64,000 nucleotides of DNA from Firmicutes bacterium UBA6806 (GCA_002452745.1 DKFC01000022.1:26099-90098), one strand, 5' to 3'; shown: positions 15,832 through 25,649, counted from the stretch's first letter. Notes: a model not told the origin generated them from the sequence alone. Numbers and translations: made by a program.

Positions 15832-17115
15832 ATGTCATTGAAAAAGAGTTTGATGATTTTGTTATCTTTTGTTGTCGTCATGGGAATGCTGAGTGGATGT
15901 GCTAAAGCCGCATCAGAGTCAGCAACAGATCCAGCACCCGCAGAAGCGGAGGCGTCTAATAGCCAAGAAGAGACTTCACAAGGGGTTACGGATTCAGAAA
16001 TACTGATTGGAAACAGTGCTGCAACAAGTGGAGCGTTTGCGCCAATAGGGCTTCCGTTTATTCATGGAATAGAGGCTTATCTTGAATCCGTGAACACGGC
16101 AGGTGGAATTGGTGGAAGGACGATTAAATTTATTCACTATGATGATGAATTTGACCCTGCCACAACATCTCAGTATTTGGAAAAGTTGCTCTATGAAGAC
16201 AAGGTATTTTCAATTGTTGGACACTTCGGGTCTCCGTGTATAGCTGCAACATTGATGGATCTTGAAGACAGCGGTGTTCCAGCAGTCTATTTTGCGGGTG
16301 GTGTGGCAGATTTGTACAGCACAGACAATTCGGACAGAAACATTTATCCAGTTCAGCCCATCTATTCATATGAGGGGAAAATTATGTCGGCATATGCGGT
16401 TAAGCACTTTGATGCGACTAAAGTGGCGATTATCTACACAAACAATGAAGCGGGGATAAACACCTTTGAAGGTATCAAGGAGCAACTCGCTGAGTATTCG
16501 GATGTAACCGTGGTTGCAGAGGAATCTGTTTCGCCTGGGTTGACAGATGCAACAGCACAGGTTCTCAAGGTGAAGGAAGCAGCGCCAGAGGTAATTATCA
16601 TTCCATCGCTTTCTGCGGAACTCGCACCAGTGCTCAAAACAATGGAACAGCAAGGCCTTTTGGGAATTCCGGTGGTGACTACGTATTCAAATGTATCCAG
16701 CGTATTTGTGGAAAGCAATTACAACGAGGCTCAAAATGTCATGGAGAACTTATATGGACTAGGATGGGTTGACTTGGAGGGGAATCCACAGGTTTGGGAT
16801 GAATTTGCTGAAAATATGACTAAACTGGGGTATGCGGATGAGCTGAATGCCTACTCTGCAACTGGCTGGATAGCAGGTTATTTCTTCTCCGAAGGGGTCA
16901 GACGAGTCGATGAAAAAGGACAGGTTTTAAATTTTAAAAACTATATGGATGCCCTTGAAGAAAATCCAATCAAGAACCCATTTGGTGGTGAAATCAATTT
17001 TGCAGATGGCATGAGGACGGGAACTCAACAGATGGTTCTGTCTAAAGTGGATGTGAACAGCCCTACCAAGTGGACTGCGGTCACTGGATTTAATGGGGTA
17101 GATGATTTAAAATAA
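15832..17115 (+). CDS. Liv-type substrate-binding lipoprotein
   Basis: A 427-aa extracytoplasmic binding protein (LivK/Peripla_BP_6 type). It has a lipoprotein signal peptide with lipobox LSGC (Cys about residue 23), then a Ser/Glu/Ala-rich linker to about residue 55, then a two-lobe type I periplasmic-binding fold: SEILIGNSAATSG, INTAGGIGGRTIKF-like loop, IVGHFGSPCIAAT, and VAIIYTNNEAGINTFEGI. It delivers substrate to the LivHMGF permease encoded just upstream. The ligand cannot be read from sequence. It lies 36 bp after livF with an AGGAGG site and is followed immediately by two hydrolase genes. Confidence 0.9.
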   Translation: MSLKKSLMILLSFVVVMGMLSGCAKAASESATDPAPAEAEASNSQEETSQGVTDSEILIGNSAATSGAFAPIGLPFIHGIEAYLESVNTAGGIGGRTIKFIHYDDEFDPATTSQYLEKLLYEDKVFSIVGHFGSPCIAATLMDLEDSGVPAVYFAGGVADLYSTDNSDRNIYPVQPIYSYEGKIMSAYAVKHFDATKVAIIYTNNEAGINTFEGIKEQLAEYSDVTVVAEESVSPGLTDATAQVLKVKEAAPEVIIIPSLSAELAPVLKTMEQQGLLGIPVVTTYSNVSSVFVESNYNEAQNVMENLYGLGWVDLEGNPQVWDEFAENMTKLGYADELNAYSATGWIAGYFFSEGVRRVDEKGQVLNFKNYMDALEENPIKNPFGGEINFADGMRTGTQQMVLSKVDVNSPTKWTAVTGFNGVDDLK

Positions 17116-17130
17116 GAGAAGGTGATAGTT

Positions 17131-18036
17131 ATGATTGAAATGGAGTTTAAAAAGATGCATGCGGGCAATGAAGTGATTGCCTACCGTGAATGTGGAGAAG
17201 GCCAGAGAACGCTGTTGCTCATTCATGGAAATATGTCCTCGTCATTGCATTTCGATCATCTCATGTCAGTTCTGGCCAATGACTTTAAAATATATGCACC
17301 AGATTTAAGAGGTTTTGGACACTCATCATACCATGATAGATTTGATGACCTGTCCGAATTGAGTGCGGACATCGAGTATTTTGCAGATAAGTTACGGCTT
17401 AAAGATATAGAAGTGCTGGGATGGTCTACAGGGGGCGGTATTGCCATGATATTTGCGGCTAATAACCCCGAGCTGGTGAAACGGGTCATTTTAATGGAGA
17501 GCGTTGGTATAAAGGGGTATCCGATGTATAAAAAAGATGCGTCAGGTTGCACAATTCCATCCGAACCCCTCATGACAAAAGATGAAATCGAAACTGACGT
17601 AGTTCAGGTAACACCCGTTTTGGAAGCGCTTCGAAAAGGAAACGGATTGTTTTACAAGGGACTGTGGAATGCTGCGATTTACACAGGTGGCAGGAAGCCA
17701 GCATCAGATGATTATGACCGATATGTGGGTGAAATGTTGCTTCAGCGAAATCTGGTGGATATAGACTATGCTTTGACGAGATTTAATATTTCGTGTGAGG
17801 GTAATGAATATGGTGAGGGCAATGGACTTGTAAAACGAATTAAATGTCCAGTGGACATCATCCAAGGTGAGAATGACTTAGTCGTCCCAAAAGAAATGGC
17901 TCATGGAATACATGAAGCATTGGAAACGCCTAAGAAACTTCACGTATTAAAACATTGTGGACATAACCCCATGGTGGATCAGCTCTCAAAGGTCAGGGAA
18001 ATTGTCCTGAACAGCTGGGAAAATCATGACTTATAG
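17131..18036 (+). CDS. Alpha/beta-fold hydrolase in the liv operon
   Basis: A 301-aa cytoplasmic hydrolase with the oxyanion motif LIHGNMSSS, a nucleophile elbow GWSTGG (Ser near residue 98), an acid residue in QGENDLVVP and the catalytic His in KHCGHNPM. The cap region lies around residues 130-220. It sits 15 bp after the binding protein and has an AGAAGGTG site, so it is co-transcribed with the transporter. Possible activities include ester, lactone or amide hydrolysis; by context it may act on the imported compound. The start at 17131 (ATG) is preferred to an in-frame GTG 9 bp upstream. Confidence 0.83.
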   Translation: MIEMEFKKMHAGNEVIAYRECGEGQRTLLLIHGNMSSSLHFDHLMSVLANDFKIYAPDLRGFGHSSYHDRFDDLSELSADIEYFADKLRLKDIEVLGWSTGGGIAMIFAANNPELVKRVILMESVGIKGYPMYKKDASGCTIPSEPLMTKDEIETDVVQVTPVLEALRKGNGLFYKGLWNAAIYTGGRKPASDDYDRYVGEMLLQRNLVDIDYALTRFNISCEGNEYGEGNGLVKRIKCPVDIIQGENDLVVPKEMAHGIHEALETPKKLHVLKHCGHNPMVDQLSKVREIVLNSWENHDL

Positions 18037-18088
18037 AATTTTAGAAATAACATAGGAACATAAGGCCTATGGAGATAAGGAGCAGGCG

Positions 18089-18898
18089 ATGGCATATTTT
18101 GATTTGAATGGGAAAAGGGCATATTATGAACAACACGGAGGAACTGGAAAGCAGCTTGTGATTCTCAATGGAATCATGATGAGTACTTCCAGTTGGCTTC
18201 CGTTCATTCCAATGCTTACAAGGAATGCGAGGGTTTTACTAATTGATTTTTTCGATCAGGGAAAGTCTGACCACCTCGAGGAAGCCTATGACCAATCTGT
18301 TCAAGTGGAACTGGTGTCATCGCTGATAGATGCACTTGACCTACAGCAGGTGACATTGCTGGGAATCTCTTATGGTGGTGAAATTGCAATGAAAGTGAGA
18401 TCGCAACGAGTCGATCAGTTGATTTTGGCCAACACAACTGGCAAGACGGACTTTATGTTGAAGGCAATAGGTGAGAGCTGGATCAATGCAGCAGAAACTT
18501 TTGATGGATCTGTTTTTTTTAAAGCGACAATCCCCCCGATTTATTCAAAAGATTTTTACAACGCTCACATTGAATGGTTAAATGAAAGGGAGAAGATGTT
18601 TGCGAGGGTGTTCAAACCAGAATGGTATCGTGGATTTGTAAGACTTGTACGAAGTGCAGAGTCCCATGATGTTATGGACAGTCTTTGTGAGATTGACACC
18701 CCCACGCTTATTGTCAGTTCCGACGAAGACGTCATCACGCCGGTTCAGTGTCAAAGGGATTTAAACAGCCTGATAAAAGAATCCAGACTGATTGAAATTA
18801 AAAATTGCGGACATGCTTCCATGTATGAAAAACCGACAGAGTTTTTCAGTGCAGTGCTCGGGTTTATGGCCTGCGCACGCGATGTATTTAAGCTCTGA
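18089..18898 (+). CDS. Second alpha/beta-fold hydrolase in the liv operon
   Basis: A 269-aa hydrolase with LNGIMMSTSSW near the N-terminus, a nucleophile elbow GISYGG (Ser near residue 93), an acid in SSDEDVITP and the catalytic His in KNCGHASM. It resembles the preceding protein in fold but is only distantly similar, so it is not a recent tandem duplicate. The gene is 52 bp downstream with a GATAAGGAG site and is followed by a strong terminator, marking the end of the unit. Substrate unknown. Confidence 0.83.
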   Translation: MAYFDLNGKRAYYEQHGGTGKQLVILNGIMMSTSSWLPFIPMLTRNARVLLIDFFDQGKSDHLEEAYDQSVQVELVSSLIDALDLQQVTLLGISYGGEIAMKVRSQRVDQLILANTTGKTDFMLKAIGESWINAAETFDGSVFFKATIPPIYSKDFYNAHIEWLNEREKMFARVFKPEWYRGFVRLVRSAESHDVMDSLCEIDTPTLIVSSDEDVITPVQCQRDLNSLIKESRLIEIKNCGHASMYEKPTEFFSAVLGFMACARDVFKL

Positions 18899-18936
18899 CG
18901 GCAGAGTCCCCCAAAACAAGGAAAGTCAATGTGAAA

Positions 18937-18986
18937 ACACCTTTTATTCAGGAGAAGTGTCTTGAATAAAAGGTGTCTTTTTTTTT
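18937..18986 (+). terminator. Terminator at the end of the liv-hydrolase operon
   Basis: A perfect 14-bp stem (18937-18950 with 18963-18976), 12-nt loop, then C and a run of nine T. Confidence 0.88.
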
Positions 18987-19046
18987 ACTGAATCATAAGG
19001 ACATATTACAAGAGCCTGATTTAATTGAAACGTCATGCAAATGACA

Positions 19047-19074
19047 TTGAAATATCTTTGAAAAACAATATAAT
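19047..19074 (+). promoter_or_regulatory. Probable sigma-A promoter of the flippase gene
   Basis: TTGAAA (19047-19052), 16-bp spacer, TATAAT (19069-19074). Confidence 0.6.
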
Positions 19075-19126
19075 GGTAATAGACTATAAAATTTCAAATT
19101 GCTAGAGAAAGGCTAATAATGTACTT

Positions 19127-20668
19127 ATGAAGAATAAATTTGCGAAACAGTTGGGACTTTTGGGAATTATCGGGCTTATCATTAAGGTGCTAGGGGCAAT
19201 TTATAGAATCCCGCTGGCGTATATTATGCCAGAAAATGCTGTGACTTATTACTCAATTGCCTATCCGTGGTACACGTTTCTAATTGTCATTTCCACCACG
19301 GCTCTTCCTGCTGTTATTGCCAAACTCACTGCTGAGTATGGCGCAACAGAGGATCTGAGAGGACAGACACTTGTGTTCGACATTTCGAGAAAACTCATGC
19401 AAGTATTTGGGATTTCCACGTTGCTGATACTATCTCTGTGTGCAGGGCTTATTTCAAATATATCAGGATATCCAGAGAGTCTATACTCCTTCTTCGTCTT
19501 GGCGATTGCGTCATATTTTGTAGCGTCGAATGCTGCATATAGGGGCTTTTTCCAAGGCACTCAGAAACTTGAAGTGTTTGGACTGTCTCAATTATTTGAG
19601 CAACTTGGGCGTGTGGTGTTGGGCTTGATTTTAGTGTGGGGATTGACTAAAATTTCTGCATCGGATTCGATTCTTGCGGCGGCGGGAACATCTGGAGCAG
19701 CTTTTGGTGCTCTCATGAGCTGGATTTATATTTCGGCAAAATATCGTAAAATCAGAATTGACAACCCTCATAAAGCGGTTTTAAGAGAACAAAAGCCTTT
19801 GATTAAGAAAATCTTGAAGATGGTTTTCCCAATTGCACTGGGTGCTTCGATTATGCCGCTCTTGACCATCATAGATGCGACCATGATTATCTGGCGTCTT
19901 AGACAAACCGGCTTTGCCGATCAAGCTGGGGTCATGTACACCTTTATCACGTTTTATTCTGTTCCGATTATCAATTTGGCTCAGGTCATTTTTACGGCAC
20001 TTCAAGTAAGCCTTTTGCCAATGATTACAAGGGCGTTTACACAAAAGAGTGAAAATTTTAGAGAAAAAGTTTACCTTGGCATCCTGACATCGCTTCTTCT
20101 TGGACTTCCAATGGGTCTTGGAATTGCTGGATTCTCTGAGGAAATCTTGCTGTTCCTTTATCCAAACAAAGTAGAAGCCATAGCAGGCGCAGCGCCTGTT
20201 CTTGGAATTTTGGGACTGGGTGTGGCATTCCTGTCACTTTATCAGGCTTCAACAGGGATTTTACAGGGGATCAATCACTATAAAAAACCTGTGAGAAACT
20301 TATTTGTGGGGGCAGTGGTGAAGGTTATAACTGCGTATATTCTGTTGGGAATTCCAAGCCTAAACATCAAAGGTGCGGCGATTTCAACATTGCTTGCATA
20401 TGCAGTTGCGGCAACTCTCAATGTATTGGTTGTGTTAAAACACGTGGAAGTGCCAAAGTCATTTTTCAAAAAAGCAGCTTTAACCCTCATGGCAAATGCG
20501 GTGATGATTATTTCAGCAAAGGCTGTCTTCGCAGTTGTTCACAGTCATTTAGGGGATAGACTGAGCCTGCTTGTGGGTATTTTCGTAGCGGTTGTGGTGT
20601 ATGGTGGCCTCTTGTTTGTGACGAAAGTGGTAACCAAGGAAGACCTGACAGCTATGGACAATAAATAG
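19127..20668 (+). CDS. Oligosaccharide flippase, MurJ/SpoVB-like (MOP superfamily)
   Basis: A 513-aa polytopic membrane protein with about 14 hydrophobic segments, as in the MOP/MviN superfamily. The N-terminal ILGLIGLIIKVLGAIYRIPLA-like segment and the following TYYSIAYPWYTFLI resemble SpoVB and YtgP, the putative lipid II or wall-precursor flippases of Firmicutes. A conserved RGFFQG motif is present near residue 140. It is monocistronic with its own promoter and terminator. Whether it works in vegetative wall synthesis, spore cortex or surface polysaccharide export cannot be decided from sequence. Confidence 0.85.
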   Translation: MKNKFAKQLGLLGIIGLIIKVLGAIYRIPLAYIMPENAVTYYSIAYPWYTFLIVISTTALPAVIAKLTAEYGATEDLRGQTLVFDISRKLMQVFGISTLLILSLCAGLISNISGYPESLYSFFVLAIASYFVASNAAYRGFFQGTQKLEVFGLSQLFEQLGRVVLGLILVWGLTKISASDSILAAAGTSGAAFGALMSWIYISAKYRKIRIDNPHKAVLREQKPLIKKILKMVFPIALGASIMPLLTIIDATMIIWRLRQTGFADQAGVMYTFITFYSVPIINLAQVIFTALQVSLLPMITRAFTQKSENFREKVYLGILTSLLLGLPMGLGIAGFSEEILLFLYPNKVEAIAGAAPVLGILGLGVAFLSLYQASTGILQGINHYKKPVRNLFVGAVVKVITAYILLGIPSLNIKGAAISTLLAYAVAATLNVLVVLKHVEVPKSFFKKAALTLMANAVMIISAKAVFAVVHSHLGDRLSLLVGIFVAVVVYGGLLFVTKVVTKEDLTAMDNK

Positions 20669-20687
20669 AATCTATTTGAGTAAAATA

Positions 20688-20728
20688 AAAAGGCCAGACA
20701 AGCAGTTAACAGTGCGTGTCTGGCCTTT
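20688..20728. terminator. Terminator hairpin between the flippase and mtnN
   Basis: AAAGGCCAGACA (ending 20700) pairs with TGTCTGGCCTTT (20717-20728), a 12-bp stem with A-rich and T-rich flanks on both sides. It can serve both convergent genes. Confidence 0.8.
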
Positions 20729-20798
20729 ATTAATGTTATTTCAAATGACAAGTTAAGATAAACAGAAGGCGTAGATGCCTAATGTTTTTCACAAGTTG

Positions 20799-21503
20799 TT
20801 ATTCAGCTTTTAGTTGCTCAATAATGCTCAATATAATCTGGCTGGAATTGTTTGCTGCCTCAGTTGCAAATTCATCAAACGATACATGTGCAGAACCATC
20901 GGCCTTATCTGACATAGCGCGAATGATGACAAATGGAATTTTGTTGAGGTGACAGACCTGAGCAATAGAAGCGCCTTCCATCTCGGTGGTGTGAGCGGCG
21001 AAGACCTTCTCAATGTAGTCTTTCTTCTCCATGGACGCCACAAACTGATCTCCCGAAACAATTCGACCTTTAAAAACTTTATGGGTTTTGACTTTTTCAA
21101 CAGTGGAGTCATAGGCGAGTCCGATTAATTTTTCATCTGCCTTGAAGACAGATGTATCCATGCGTGGAATAATACCGGGTTCGTATCCAAAACCAGTGCA
21201 GTCAAAATCGTGTTGCATGCAGTCCGTTGAAATCACAATGTCGCCAACATTTAAATCTGAATGAATTGCGCCAGAGACACCCGTGTTGACAATGGCATTG
21301 ACATCGAAATGCGAAGCTAATATTTGAGTGCATACAGCGGCATTCACTTTGCCGATGCCGCAAGTGACGACGACGACATCAAGACCATCTATTGCGCCAG
21401 CATAAAATGACATGCCAGCCATTTCCGTAACCGTACTACTGTCCATCTTTCCTTTAAGAAGTTCTGTTTCCAAGTCCATAGCACCAATAATACCAAGTTT
21501 CAT
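20799..21503 (-). CDS. mtnN: 5'-methylthioadenosine/S-adenosylhomocysteine nucleosidase
   Basis: A 234-aa PNP-fold nucleosidase that removes adenine from SAH and MTA. The start MKLGIIGAMDLE, GIGKVNAA with the Ile-Gly-Lys phosphate-pocket equivalent, MEGASIAQV (ribose-binding Met-Glu) and RAMSDKAD with the catalytic Asp are all present. It lies 27 bp downstream of luxS on the same strand with an AGGAGG site, forming the classic Pfs-LuxS recycling pair. MTA from the spermidine pathway encoded at 45.6-49.6 kb would also be a substrate. Confidence 0.94.
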   Translation of the reverse strand: MKLGIIGAMDLETELLKGKMDSSTVTEMAGMSFYAGAIDGLDVVVVTCGIGKVNAAVCTQILASHFDVNAIVNTGVSGAIHSDLNVGDIVISTDCMQHDFDCTGFGYEPGIIPRMDTSVFKADEKLIGLAYDSTVEKVKTHKVFKGRIVSGDQFVASMEKKDYIEKVFAAHTTEMEGASIAQVCHLNKIPFVIIRAMSDKADGSAHVSFDEFATEAANNSSQIILSIIEQLKAE

Positions 21504-21530
21504 ATTAAAATCCTCCTCAGTTATTCTCTT

Positions 21531-22004
21531 TTATTCTGGGTAAATCAGGTTGGCATCAGTGGCGTTTCTGAGAACTTCCAAATAGCCCCTTGCTTCTGCT
21601 TTAGCCCCTTCAAGGCTGTGCAGTTCATAACTCCCGCATTCGATTTCGCTGACACCTGGAATGTCCCCCTCAAAAGCGGCAACAAATTCAAATGCTCGAA
21701 TCAGCAATGGTAAAATCTCTTTTGAGGTATATGCCCCTGCAACAATGAGGTACATACCTGTTAAGCAACCCATTGGTCCGAAGTAGACTATTTTTGAGCT
21801 AAACTCGGCATCGTTTCTCACATAAGTTGCAATTAGATGCTCCAATGAGTGGATTGCTTTGTTTTCAAGCAGTTCTCTATTGGGCATTTTCATTCTGATA
21901 TCAAAAGTTGTCAGCGTTTCAGCGCCTACGTGGTCAATTCTGGAAACATAAACACCCTTTTGAAGTTTGATGTGATCTACAGTAAAACTCTCTATTTTTT
22001 TCAT
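21531..22004 (-). CDS. luxS: S-ribosylhomocysteine lyase (AI-2 synthase)
   Basis: A 157-aa metalloenzyme, exactly the usual family length. It cleaves S-ribosylhomocysteine to homocysteine and DPD, the AI-2 precursor. The metal-binding HxxEH motif is seen in HSLEHLIATYVRN and the third ligand Cys in GCLTGMY. The start at 22004 was chosen because AGGAG lies 7 nt upstream and the N-terminus KKIESFTVDHIKL then matches family members; an in-frame ATG 24 bp upstream has no such site. First gene of the luxS-mtnN pair. Confidence 0.95.
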   Translation of the reverse strand: MKKIESFTVDHIKLQKGVYVSRIDHVGAETLTTFDIRMKMPNRELLENKAIHSLEHLIATYVRNDAEFSSKIVYFGPMGCLTGMYLIVAGAYTSKEILPLLIRAFEFVAAFEGDIPGVSEIECGSYELHSLEGAKAEARGYLEVLRNATDANLIYPE

Positions 22005-22189
22005 CTCGATTCTCCTTACCTTTTTCAATCTCCAAATTTTGATTTGAACAGATAATATTCTCCTGTCATTGTATCATAAAATGGACAATGCGTGGGTTAA
22101 AACTCATATGACGTGCCAATAGAGTTTGTGGTTTTCCCATGTGTTCAACAGGGCATAGATAGACTATAATAGAAAGTGGGGGTGGGGAG

Positions 22190-24271
22190 ATGTTTAGCAA
22201 GTTGAACAATCGGTCCATACAATCTAGAATTATGAGCCTTTTGGTCATCATGTCCATAACGTTGATTTTGACACTGGGTTTTGTCTTCTACAACAACACT
22301 GTGGAGCGCGTCAAGGACTCCAAACGACGAGAAATGACCACTTTGGCAATTGAGACATCTAATAAAATAGAGCGTTTTCTGTTTGAACGGGCAGCAGATA
22401 TAAAAGTGCTTGCCACTTCAAATGTGCTGAATCCCTCTAAGGTCACGGCGAGTATTCAGCTGGAATACCTTCAAAATGTTGTAAAGGCCTATCAGACCTA
22501 TGATGAAATATTTGTACTGGATACATTGGGGAAGATTGTTCTGTCCACAAGAGAGTCGCTGACGGAATCTGAAATTGAACCCTATCTCTCAAAATTTTTA
22601 TCAGGTGATTCATACGTCTCCGACTTCATTGTGGGAGAGGGTTCGTATGCCTATTTTTCCGAACCCATTGAGATAGATGGAATAGTGGTTGGCGTCGTGG
22701 TGGAGAAAATGAATTTTGATGTTATCGACGAAATTATTGCCAATGTGCGCATAGGTGCTCACGGACACGCTAGCATGCGAATGCTCAATCAAGAGGATGC
22801 GCTGGAGAAAGTAGTGGGGATTCAGGAATCCTACAATTTGAAAGATCGAGTTAAGTATTTGTCCGCAACCTATCCTGTAGTGAAATATCCCAGTCAGAGT
22901 GAGCAGTGGGTGTTGACAGTGAGTCAACCTGTGGAGGAAGCCTTTGGGGTAATTCACGATATAGAGAGATATTTTGGCATTGTCATTATGATTTTTTTAG
23001 TGGTGTTCTTTATCTTTTCAAAGATTGTCTCCATGAGTGTGACCAAGCCCATTCGGCAGTTGAAGCAAAAAATCAGTGAGATATTGGAGGATCATAAATT
23101 ATACGCCACCAGCATTGGCACCAGTGATGAAGTAAAACACCTCACATCAACTTTTGATTTTCTACTGGAAGAGTTGAATTTTATGATGCAAAAAGTGTTG
23201 GAGGCCTCTGGAGAGGCGGCTTATGTCAAGGAAATTAAGAAGAGCATGTCCAATTTATTTGAACACATGCCAAACGGCATCATGACCATAGATGGACGGG
23301 GCGAAATTACGTCTATGAACCCTGCGGCAGTGGAAATGCTCAGACATAATTTTGTCGGATGCAATATTTTTAAGGAGAGACCTAAACAATATGAGGGATT
23401 ATTTGAAAACATAGCCAGCAGCATGTCCAACGACATCTCCCAAAGTGAGACGCTCTGTATTCAATCCATAGATAATTACGATGTTAAAATTGTCATAAGT
23501 ACGCTCAAACAGATGGATATCAACGAAGTAACCATCGGAATGACCGTTATTTTGCAAAATCTTGAAGAAAAACAGAAGTTTGAGGCAAGTGTGGTCAGGG
23601 CCAAACGCCTGTCAGAGCTGGGAGTTTTATCTGCCGGTGTGGCACATGAAGTTCGAAACCCTCTGGCATCCATCAAAGGATACGCACAGCTTGTAAAAAG
23701 TGAATTAGCCCCTGATGAACAAGCTACAAAGGATTTAGAGATTGTTCTCAGTGAGGTGGAGAGACTTGATAAAATCATCGACCGATTCATGACATTTGCA
23801 AGTCCCAATCAGCCTGAGTATAGGGAGAATCATATGGATCGTTTGATTGTAGATGTGCTTCACCTTTTGACTCAAAAGCTAGAAGAACAAAATGTGGAGG
23901 TCTTTCATCAATTGAGAGCTGGAGCAGGTGTTTTCTTTGATTACGATCAGATGAAGCAGGTTTTAATCAATGTGGTGCTCAATGCAATCCAAGCCATGCC
24001 AAAAGGTGGAACGATTAAAATAGAAACTAGAATCACAAAACTTTTGGAAATAGAAATCACTGACAATGGTGAAGGCATGTCCTCTGAGATGATGGAAAAG
24101 GTGTTTGCTCCATTTTATACAACACGTCAGGAGGGAACAGGGCTGGGACTTTCTATTTGTTCCAGAATTGTCGAGAGCCATGACGGTATTTTTGAAATAC
24201 AGAGTAAATTGGGCGTTGGAACTCAAATTAGCATTAAACTCCCAGTGGAAAGAAAGGACAGTATCTTATGA
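22190..24271 (+). CDS. Membrane sensor histidine kinase (Cache-HAMP-PAS-HisKA-HATPase), NtrB-like
   Basis: A 693-aa kinase. Transmembrane helix 1 is at about residues 13-33, an extracellular Cache-like domain spans about 35-260, and transmembrane helix 2 is at about 262-285. A HAMP linker (TKPIRQLKQKI) follows, then a PAS domain (MPNGIMTIDGRGEITSMNP, about 365-470), HisKA with phospho-acceptor His486 in VAHEVRNPLASIKG, and a HATPase domain with N-box NVVLNAIQAMP, DNGEGM and GTGLGLSI. It overlaps the response regulator by 4 bp (ATGA), so the two are a cognate pair. The extracellular Cache domain suggests sensing of a small external ligand such as an amino acid or carboxylate rather than internal glutamine. 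GGTGGGGAG precedes the ATG. Confidence 0.92.
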   Translation: MFSKLNNRSIQSRIMSLLVIMSITLILTLGFVFYNNTVERVKDSKRREMTTLAIETSNKIERFLFERAADIKVLATSNVLNPSKVTASIQLEYLQNVVKAYQTYDEIFVLDTLGKIVLSTRESLTESEIEPYLSKFLSGDSYVSDFIVGEGSYAYFSEPIEIDGIVVGVVVEKMNFDVIDEIIANVRIGAHGHASMRMLNQEDALEKVVGIQESYNLKDRVKYLSATYPVVKYPSQSEQWVLTVSQPVEEAFGVIHDIERYFGIVIMIFLVVFFIFSKIVSMSVTKPIRQLKQKISEILEDHKLYATSIGTSDEVKHLTSTFDFLLEELNFMMQKVLEASGEAAYVKEIKKSMSNLFEHMPNGIMTIDGRGEITSMNPAAVEMLRHNFVGCNIFKERPKQYEGLFENIASSMSNDISQSETLCIQSIDNYDVKIVISTLKQMDINEVTIGMTVILQNLEEKQKFEASVVRAKRLSELGVLSAGVAHEVRNPLASIKGYAQLVKSELAPDEQATKDLEIVLSEVERLDKIIDRFMTFASPNQPEYRENHMDRLIVDVLHLLTQKLEEQNVEVFHQLRAGAGVFFDYDQMKQVLINVVLNAIQAMPKGGTIKIETRITKLLEIEITDNGEGMSSEMMEKVFAPFYTTRQEGTGLGLSICSRIVESHDGIFEIQSKLGVGTQISIKLPVERKDSIL

Positions 24272-25602
24272 AACAACTGACTGTTTTAATTGCCGAAGAT
24301 GAAAAAAACCTTGCATTGCTACTTGAACGGGTACTATCCAAGGAGGGATACCTTATTCGGTTAGCTTCTGATGGGGAAGAGGCCTTTCGTCGAATCAGCG
24401 AGGAAAAGGTGGATATCGTTTTAACGGATATCAAAATGCCGGGGAAAGATGGCATAGAACTTCTGAAACAGGTCAAAGAGCTGGATGCTTCTATAGAGGT
24501 GATTGTCATGACAGCATTTGCAACAGTGGACACTGCAATCAATGCGTTAAAGATGGGGGCTAGGGACTACATAAGGAAGCCGTTTGACATTGAAGAAGTG
24601 GTGGGGGCGGTTAATAAAACAGCAATGCTCATCAGAAATACCGTGTTTATTGAGGGGGCAAATGATGTCTTTGGTCAGATGTTGGTTGCCAAGAGCGAGA
24701 AGATGAAAGCACTGATTAAGATGATGAAAAAAGTCTCCAACAGCGTGGCCAATATCTATATTCTAGGTGAAACAGGTGTTGGTAAGGAATTAATCGCACA
24801 TGCAATCCATGAACTCAGTGATAGACGTGAGATGCCGTTTATTAAAGTGAATTGTTCTGCACTTCCGGAAACACTGCTTGAAAGTGAATTATTTGGATAT
24901 GAAAAAGGGGCTTTCACAGGTGCGTTTGCCAGAAAACTGGGGCGATTTGAACTCGCAAACGGGGGCACTATTTTTCTAGATGAGATTGGGGATATTTCAC
25001 CATTGATTCAATTGAAACTTCTCAGGGTGATTCAGCAAAAAGAACTTGAAAGACTCGGTGGCACTCAGACAATTTCACTTGATGTGCGTGTGATAACGGC
25101 TACAAATAAAAACTTGGAGGATTTGGTCAAAGAGGGAACCTTTAGAGAGGACCTCTACTATCGGCTCAATGTGATTCCATTGGTTGTGCCTCCTCTTAGA
25201 GAGAGACCGGAGGATATAAAAGAGCTCATCAAGACGTTTATGTCTATTTCGTCAACGTTGTATCATACAACGCCGAAGGAGATTTCAAAAGAGGCTCTTG
25301 AAGCATTGGCTGGTTATCCGTGGCCGGGAAATGTCAGAGAGCTTGAAAACATTATTGAGAGAATTTTGCTAATCAGTGAAGGGCAAATTATTCAATTGGA
25401 AGATTTGCCGCCAAAGATACTCCGAAATGAAGAAGTTCTTTCTGATAACCTTGAAAAGTACAAGGAAACCGTTGAAGAAAAGCTGATTCGAGATGCCATC
25501 AAGGCAGCTGATGGCAATATAACCAAAGCGGCTGAAAAACTCGGTATCAGCAGGCGGTCACTTCACAGAAAGATCAATAAGTATAATGTGAATGAGAATT
25601 GA
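24268..25602 (+). CDS. Sigma-54-dependent response regulator, NtrC family
   Basis: A 444-aa regulator: receiver domain (about 1-120) with phospho-acceptor Asp54 in LTDIKMPG, central AAA+ domain (about 140-370) with Walker A GETGVGKE, intact GAFTGA loop, Walker B TIFLDEIGDIS and the arginine-finger region, and a Fis-type HTH at the C-terminus (NITKAAEKLGISRRSLHRKI). It activates RNA polymerase holding sigma-54. Likely targets include the amt promoter just downstream and possibly the liv promoter; this is inference from proximity. The gene ends before a terminator, so amt is not simply read through. Confidence 0.94.
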   Translation: MKQLTVLIAEDEKNLALLLERVLSKEGYLIRLASDGEEAFRRISEEKVDIVLTDIKMPGKDGIELLKQVKELDASIEVIVMTAFATVDTAINALKMGARDYIRKPFDIEEVVGAVNKTAMLIRNTVFIEGANDVFGQMLVAKSEKMKALIKMMKKVSNSVANIYILGETGVGKELIAHAIHELSDRREMPFIKVNCSALPETLLESELFGYEKGAFTGAFARKLGRFELANGGTIFLDEIGDISPLIQLKLLRVIQQKELERLGGTQTISLDVRVITATNKNLEDLVKEGTFREDLYYRLNVIPLVVPPLRERPEDIKELIKTFMSISSTLYHTTPKEISKEALEALAGYPWPGNVRELENIIERILLISEGQIIQLEDLPPKILRNEEVLSDNLEKYKETVEEKLIRDAIKAADGNITKAAEKLGISRRSLHRKINKYNVNEN

Positions 25603-25649
25603 TAAGCGTATTGTCAATAGATGAAAGCCTAATACCACTTCTCAAGTGG

